NCBI RefSeq assembly: GCF_014041915.1 | Contig: NZ_CP059472.1 | Location: forward strand, 806,001 to 870,000 | DNA: 64,000 nucleotides | From: Marnyiella aurantia | Lineage (GTDB): Bacteria > Bacteroidota > Bacteroidia > Flavobacteriales > Weeksellaceae | Reading direction: 5' to 3' | In this document: in pieces, positions 61,986 to 64,000 of the stretch | Layout: each line of letters begins with the position of its first letter | How positions within the stretch are numbered: the first letter of the stretch is position 1 | The notes under the pieces: generated by a model | Database searches by the model: none | Told to the model about the DNA's origin: nothing | The model's input: the letters and a program-made list of their open reading frames with translations, nothing else | Position numbers and translations under genes: made by a program

Positions 61986-63545
61986 ATGAAGAAAGAACTG
62001 ATAATATCACATGAAGGTGAGCGGTCCAAAATTGCCTTGCTGGAAGATGGCCGTCTGTTTGAACTCCACGAAGAGGAGGACAAAAGCGACTTTGTGGTAG
62101 GCGATCTTTTTATCGGTAAAGTGAAAAAACTGGCTCCCAATCTGAACGCTGCCTTTGTAGGCATTGGTTATGATAAGGATGCATTTCTGCATTACCAGGA
62201 CCTGGGTCCGCAGTATCTGACCTACAAAAAATTCCTGAAAGATACGATTGCCCGCAAGCAGCAGGACTCTTCGCTGAAGAACTTTGAAATTCAGCCGGAA
62301 ATCAATAAAAACGGCATCATCGATAAAGTCCTTAACAAGGACGACAGTGTAATCCTACAGATCACAAAAGAACCTATTTCCACAAAAGGACCGCGGATTT
62401 CTACACAGATCTCCCTCACAGGACGTTTTCTCGTACTGATTCCTTTTGACAAAAGTGTTTCCATTTCCAAAAAGATTGAAAGTGCCGAAGAGCGTGACCG
62501 CCTTAAGACACTTATTGAAAGTATTAAACCGGAAGGTTTTGGTGTAATAATACGTACCGTAGCCGAGGGTAAGAAAGTGGCCGAGCTCCACAATGACATG
62601 AACCAACTGGTTCAGAAATGGGAAAACACATTCCGCAATATACAGAAGAACAAAGTTCCCGGTAAAATCCTGAGCGAGGAAGGAAAAGCCTCTGCAATCC
62701 TAAGGGATAATTTCAATGCCGATTTTGTATCTATTATTTGCGATGACGAGGAAATGGTGGAGGACATGAAGGCCTATCTGGAAGTCATTGCGCCGGAAAG
62801 GAAGAACATCGTCCAGTTTTACGACAAGCCTACTCCACTGCTGGAGTATTATAATGTAGAAAAGCAGCTTAAGCAAAGTTTTGGCAAACACGTAAATATT
62901 CCTTCGTCCAAAGGAGCCTATCTTGTTATAGAACACACCGAAGCACTGCACGTTATAGACGTGAACTCCGGTAACAACATCAGCTCGGGAGCTGCAGGCA
63001 ACCGCGAACATGCGCTGCATGTGAACCGAATGGCAGCAACTGAGATTGCCCGCCAACTGCGACTGCGGGATATGGGCGGCATTATTGTGGTCGATTTTAT
63101 TGATATGGTAAATGCGGACCACCGACGCGAGCTTTTTGAACATCTGAAAACCGAGATGAGCCGCGATAAGGCCAGACATAAAATTTTGCCACCAAGCAAA
63201 TTCGGACTTATACAGTTAACCAGACAGAGAACCCGACCAGAAAACCAAATTGAAACCAAAGAGGAAAACCCTAATGCTGCCGGCGAAATCCTGGCACCCA
63301 TAGTGGTGGTAGAACGTATGGAAGAGATGATCCGTACGCTGATGCAGACTGAAAAGGGAAAGATTTTCCTGCATGTGCATCCATTTGTAGAAGCTTATCT
63401 TACCAAAGGCCTTATGAGCATACAGACCAAATGGTACCTTAAATACAAAAAATGGGTAACCATCATTCCGCGTGATTCATTTAAATATCTGGAATACAAA
63501 CTTATTAACGCAGATAAGGAGGAGCTTATGAGCTATTCCAACTGA
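61986..63545 (+). CDS. rng: ribonuclease E/G family protein without CPxC zinc link
   Basis: Endoribonuclease of rRNA processing and mRNA decay. The 519-aa protein has the S1-insert N-terminus (F-V-G-D-L-F-I-G-K-V), the DNase-I-like catalytic region (V-I-D-V-N-S-G-N and V-V-D-F-I-D-M with catalytic Asp residues) and Q-L-T-R-Q-R. The zinc-link C-P-x-C-x-G-x-G that follows in E. coli RNase E and RNase G reads N-P-N-A-A-G-E-I (about 423-430), with no Cys. The protein ends with the small domain and lacks a scaffold tail. Either the RNase G name or RNase E is possible. Confidence 0.88.
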   Translation: MKKELIISHEGERSKIALLEDGRLFELHEEEDKSDFVVGDLFIGKVKKLAPNLNAAFVGIGYDKDAFLHYQDLGPQYLTYKKFLKDTIARKQQDSSLKNFEIQPEINKNGIIDKVLNKDDSVILQITKEPISTKGPRISTQISLTGRFLVLIPFDKSVSISKKIESAEERDRLKTLIESIKPEGFGVIIRTVAEGKKVAELHNDMNQLVQKWENTFRNIQKNKVPGKILSEEGKASAILRDNFNADFVSIICDDEEMVEDMKAYLEVIAPERKNIVQFYDKPTPLLEYYNVEKQLKQSFGKHVNIPSSKGAYLVIEHTEALHVIDVNSGNNISSGAAGNREHALHVNRMAATEIARQLRLRDMGGIIVVDFIDMVNADHRRELFEHLKTEMSRDKARHKILPPSKFGLIQLTRQRTRPENQIETKEENPNAAGEILAPIVVVERMEEMIRTLMQTEKGKIFLHVHPFVEAYLTKGLMSIQTKWYLKYKKWVTIIPRDSFKYLEYKLINADKEELMSYSN

Positions 63546-63585
63546 TGGCTGCAAAGTTCATCTGCTGATAATTGATAGAACATGG

Positions 63586-63605
63586 TCTCCCGCCCTTGCG
63601 GGAGA
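63586..63605 (+). terminator. RNase G terminator
   Basis: TCTCCCGC and GCGGGAGA form an 8-bp stem with loop CCTT, followed by nine T residues. Confidence 0.85.
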
Positions 63606-63754
63606 TTTTTTTTTGCTGATTTTGTATTTTAAACTGTTACTTTTATTTCTTTTAACGCTCCGAAGTTGTTAACATCAAGTGGCAAACTGTAAAATAGTTA
63701 GTCGTACGCTGTTGGAGGTTAAAATGTTAGGCAGTGTGAATATTAGCCTTTTGC

Positions 63755-63880
63755 TTATCTTTCATCTTTATTCTTTTCTCTTTCATCTCTCTTTCACCAC
63801 ATAGCTAAATTGTCAGTCTGAAATATAAAATCCTGACTCAGTGGCTCTTGGTTCCTGAGTCCTGGCCCTTCTGTTATCTG
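63755..63880. repeat. degenerate copy of the intergenic repeat family
   Basis: Contains ATCTTTATTCTTTTCTCTTT at 63764-63783, exactly as in the array at 30919-31459, then GTCAGTCTGAAAT, GACTCAGTGGCTCTTGG and a T/C-rich stretch. It fills the gap between the RNase gene and the last gene. Confidence 0.6.
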
Positions 63881-63892
63881 TCTTCAATTTCT

Positions 63893-63900
63893 TAAATTTG
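63893..63900 (+). promoter_or_regulatory. -7 promoter box, 4 nt from the start codon
   Basis: TAAATTTG fits TAnnTTTG, 4 nt before the ATG at 63905. Confidence 0.5.
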
Positions 63901-63904
63901 TACT

Positions 63905-64000
63905 ATGGGACTTTATGCAAGAGATTTGATCACCAGGATTCAGCAGGCCGAACTGGAAGGCGAGAACGCGCATGCGGTGTATTCGCCACCTTACAGACCG
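63905..64000 (+). CDS. partial gene, possible NUDIX (CoA pyrophosphatase-like) hydrolase
   Basis: Only the first 32 residues are in the window: M-G-L-Y-A-R-D-L-I-T then A-E-L-E-G-E-N-A-H-A-V-Y-S-P-P-Y-R-P. The A-H-x3-x-P-x-x-R pattern after a Gly-Glu resembles the N-terminus of CoA pyrophosphatase-type NUDIX proteins, but the NUDIX box lies beyond the edge. The reading frame stays open to the end. Confidence 0.45.
   Translation, partial: MGLYARDLITRIQQAELEGENAHAVYSPPYRP

Overview
The window reads as chromosomal DNA of a flavobacterium, most likely the Chryseobacterium group (Weeksellaceae). The basis is a gliding-motility lipoprotein gene (gldD) beside mutY, hup and an RNase E/G gene; many Bacteroidota-type families (DUF5686, DUF5715, DUF1599, BT_3928-like, TIGR02117); the Bacteroidota -7 promoter box TAnnTTTG ahead of most genes; and almost no Shine-Dalgarno sequences. 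Most of the window is housekeeping. There is no rRNA, CRISPR array or prophage. One tRNA, tRNA-Leu(CAA), is present.

Layout. 1-7.6 kb: mntH with a dyad operator inside its promoter, grpE-dnaJ, a lipoprotein esterase, DedA, prfB and an unusual AAA+ ATPase. 7.9-17.8 kb: alaS, DUF5715 and DUF5686 envelope proteins, folP, then a run of DUF1599, BT_3928-like, TerB-like and tpiA genes. 17.8-30.7 kb: clpP, dnaG, tsaE, an alanine dehydrogenase-like gene, sdaA, YceI, glk, a beta-barrel protein, fhs and a muramidase-like protein. 30.7-37.6 kb is the accessory stretch: a four-copy 142-bp tandem repeat, a divergent WYL regulator/RtcB pair, HopJ, an AT-rich solitary P-loop ATPase, and a REP-associated (RAYT-like) Y1 transposase followed by an array of two-hairpin palindromic units. 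37.6-50.8 kb: pnp and rpsO, mgtE with a metal-receptor gene, a free-Met-sulfoxide-reductase-like GAF protein, a four-gene redox operon (FAD/Rieske oxidoreductase, a 76-aa tail-fibre-like protein, aldo/keto reductase, SDR), CinA and a PhnP-like hydrolase. 50.8-64 kb: tRNA-Leu, a YceI-porin-YceI-like trio, queG, rhodanese, nitronate monooxygenase-like, surA, a PfkB kinase, gldD, mutY, hup, a 30-aa basic protein, RNase E/G, and the start of a probable NUDIX gene at the right edge.

Points that stand out: (i) the RAYT gene with its composite palindromes, which reverse orientation in the middle of the array; (ii) three nucleic-acid or chaperone proteins, DnaJ, DnaG and RNase G, that lack part or all of their usual zinc-ligand cysteines; (iii) an AAA+ protein with an IF2_N-like head and a Walker A threonine-to-isoleucine change; (iv) a -7 box lying only 4-7 nt from the start codon at about eight genes, which suggests leaderless mRNAs; (v) a repetitive intergenic sequence family shared by three distant loci. 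Everything is read by eye; no database or structure search was run.
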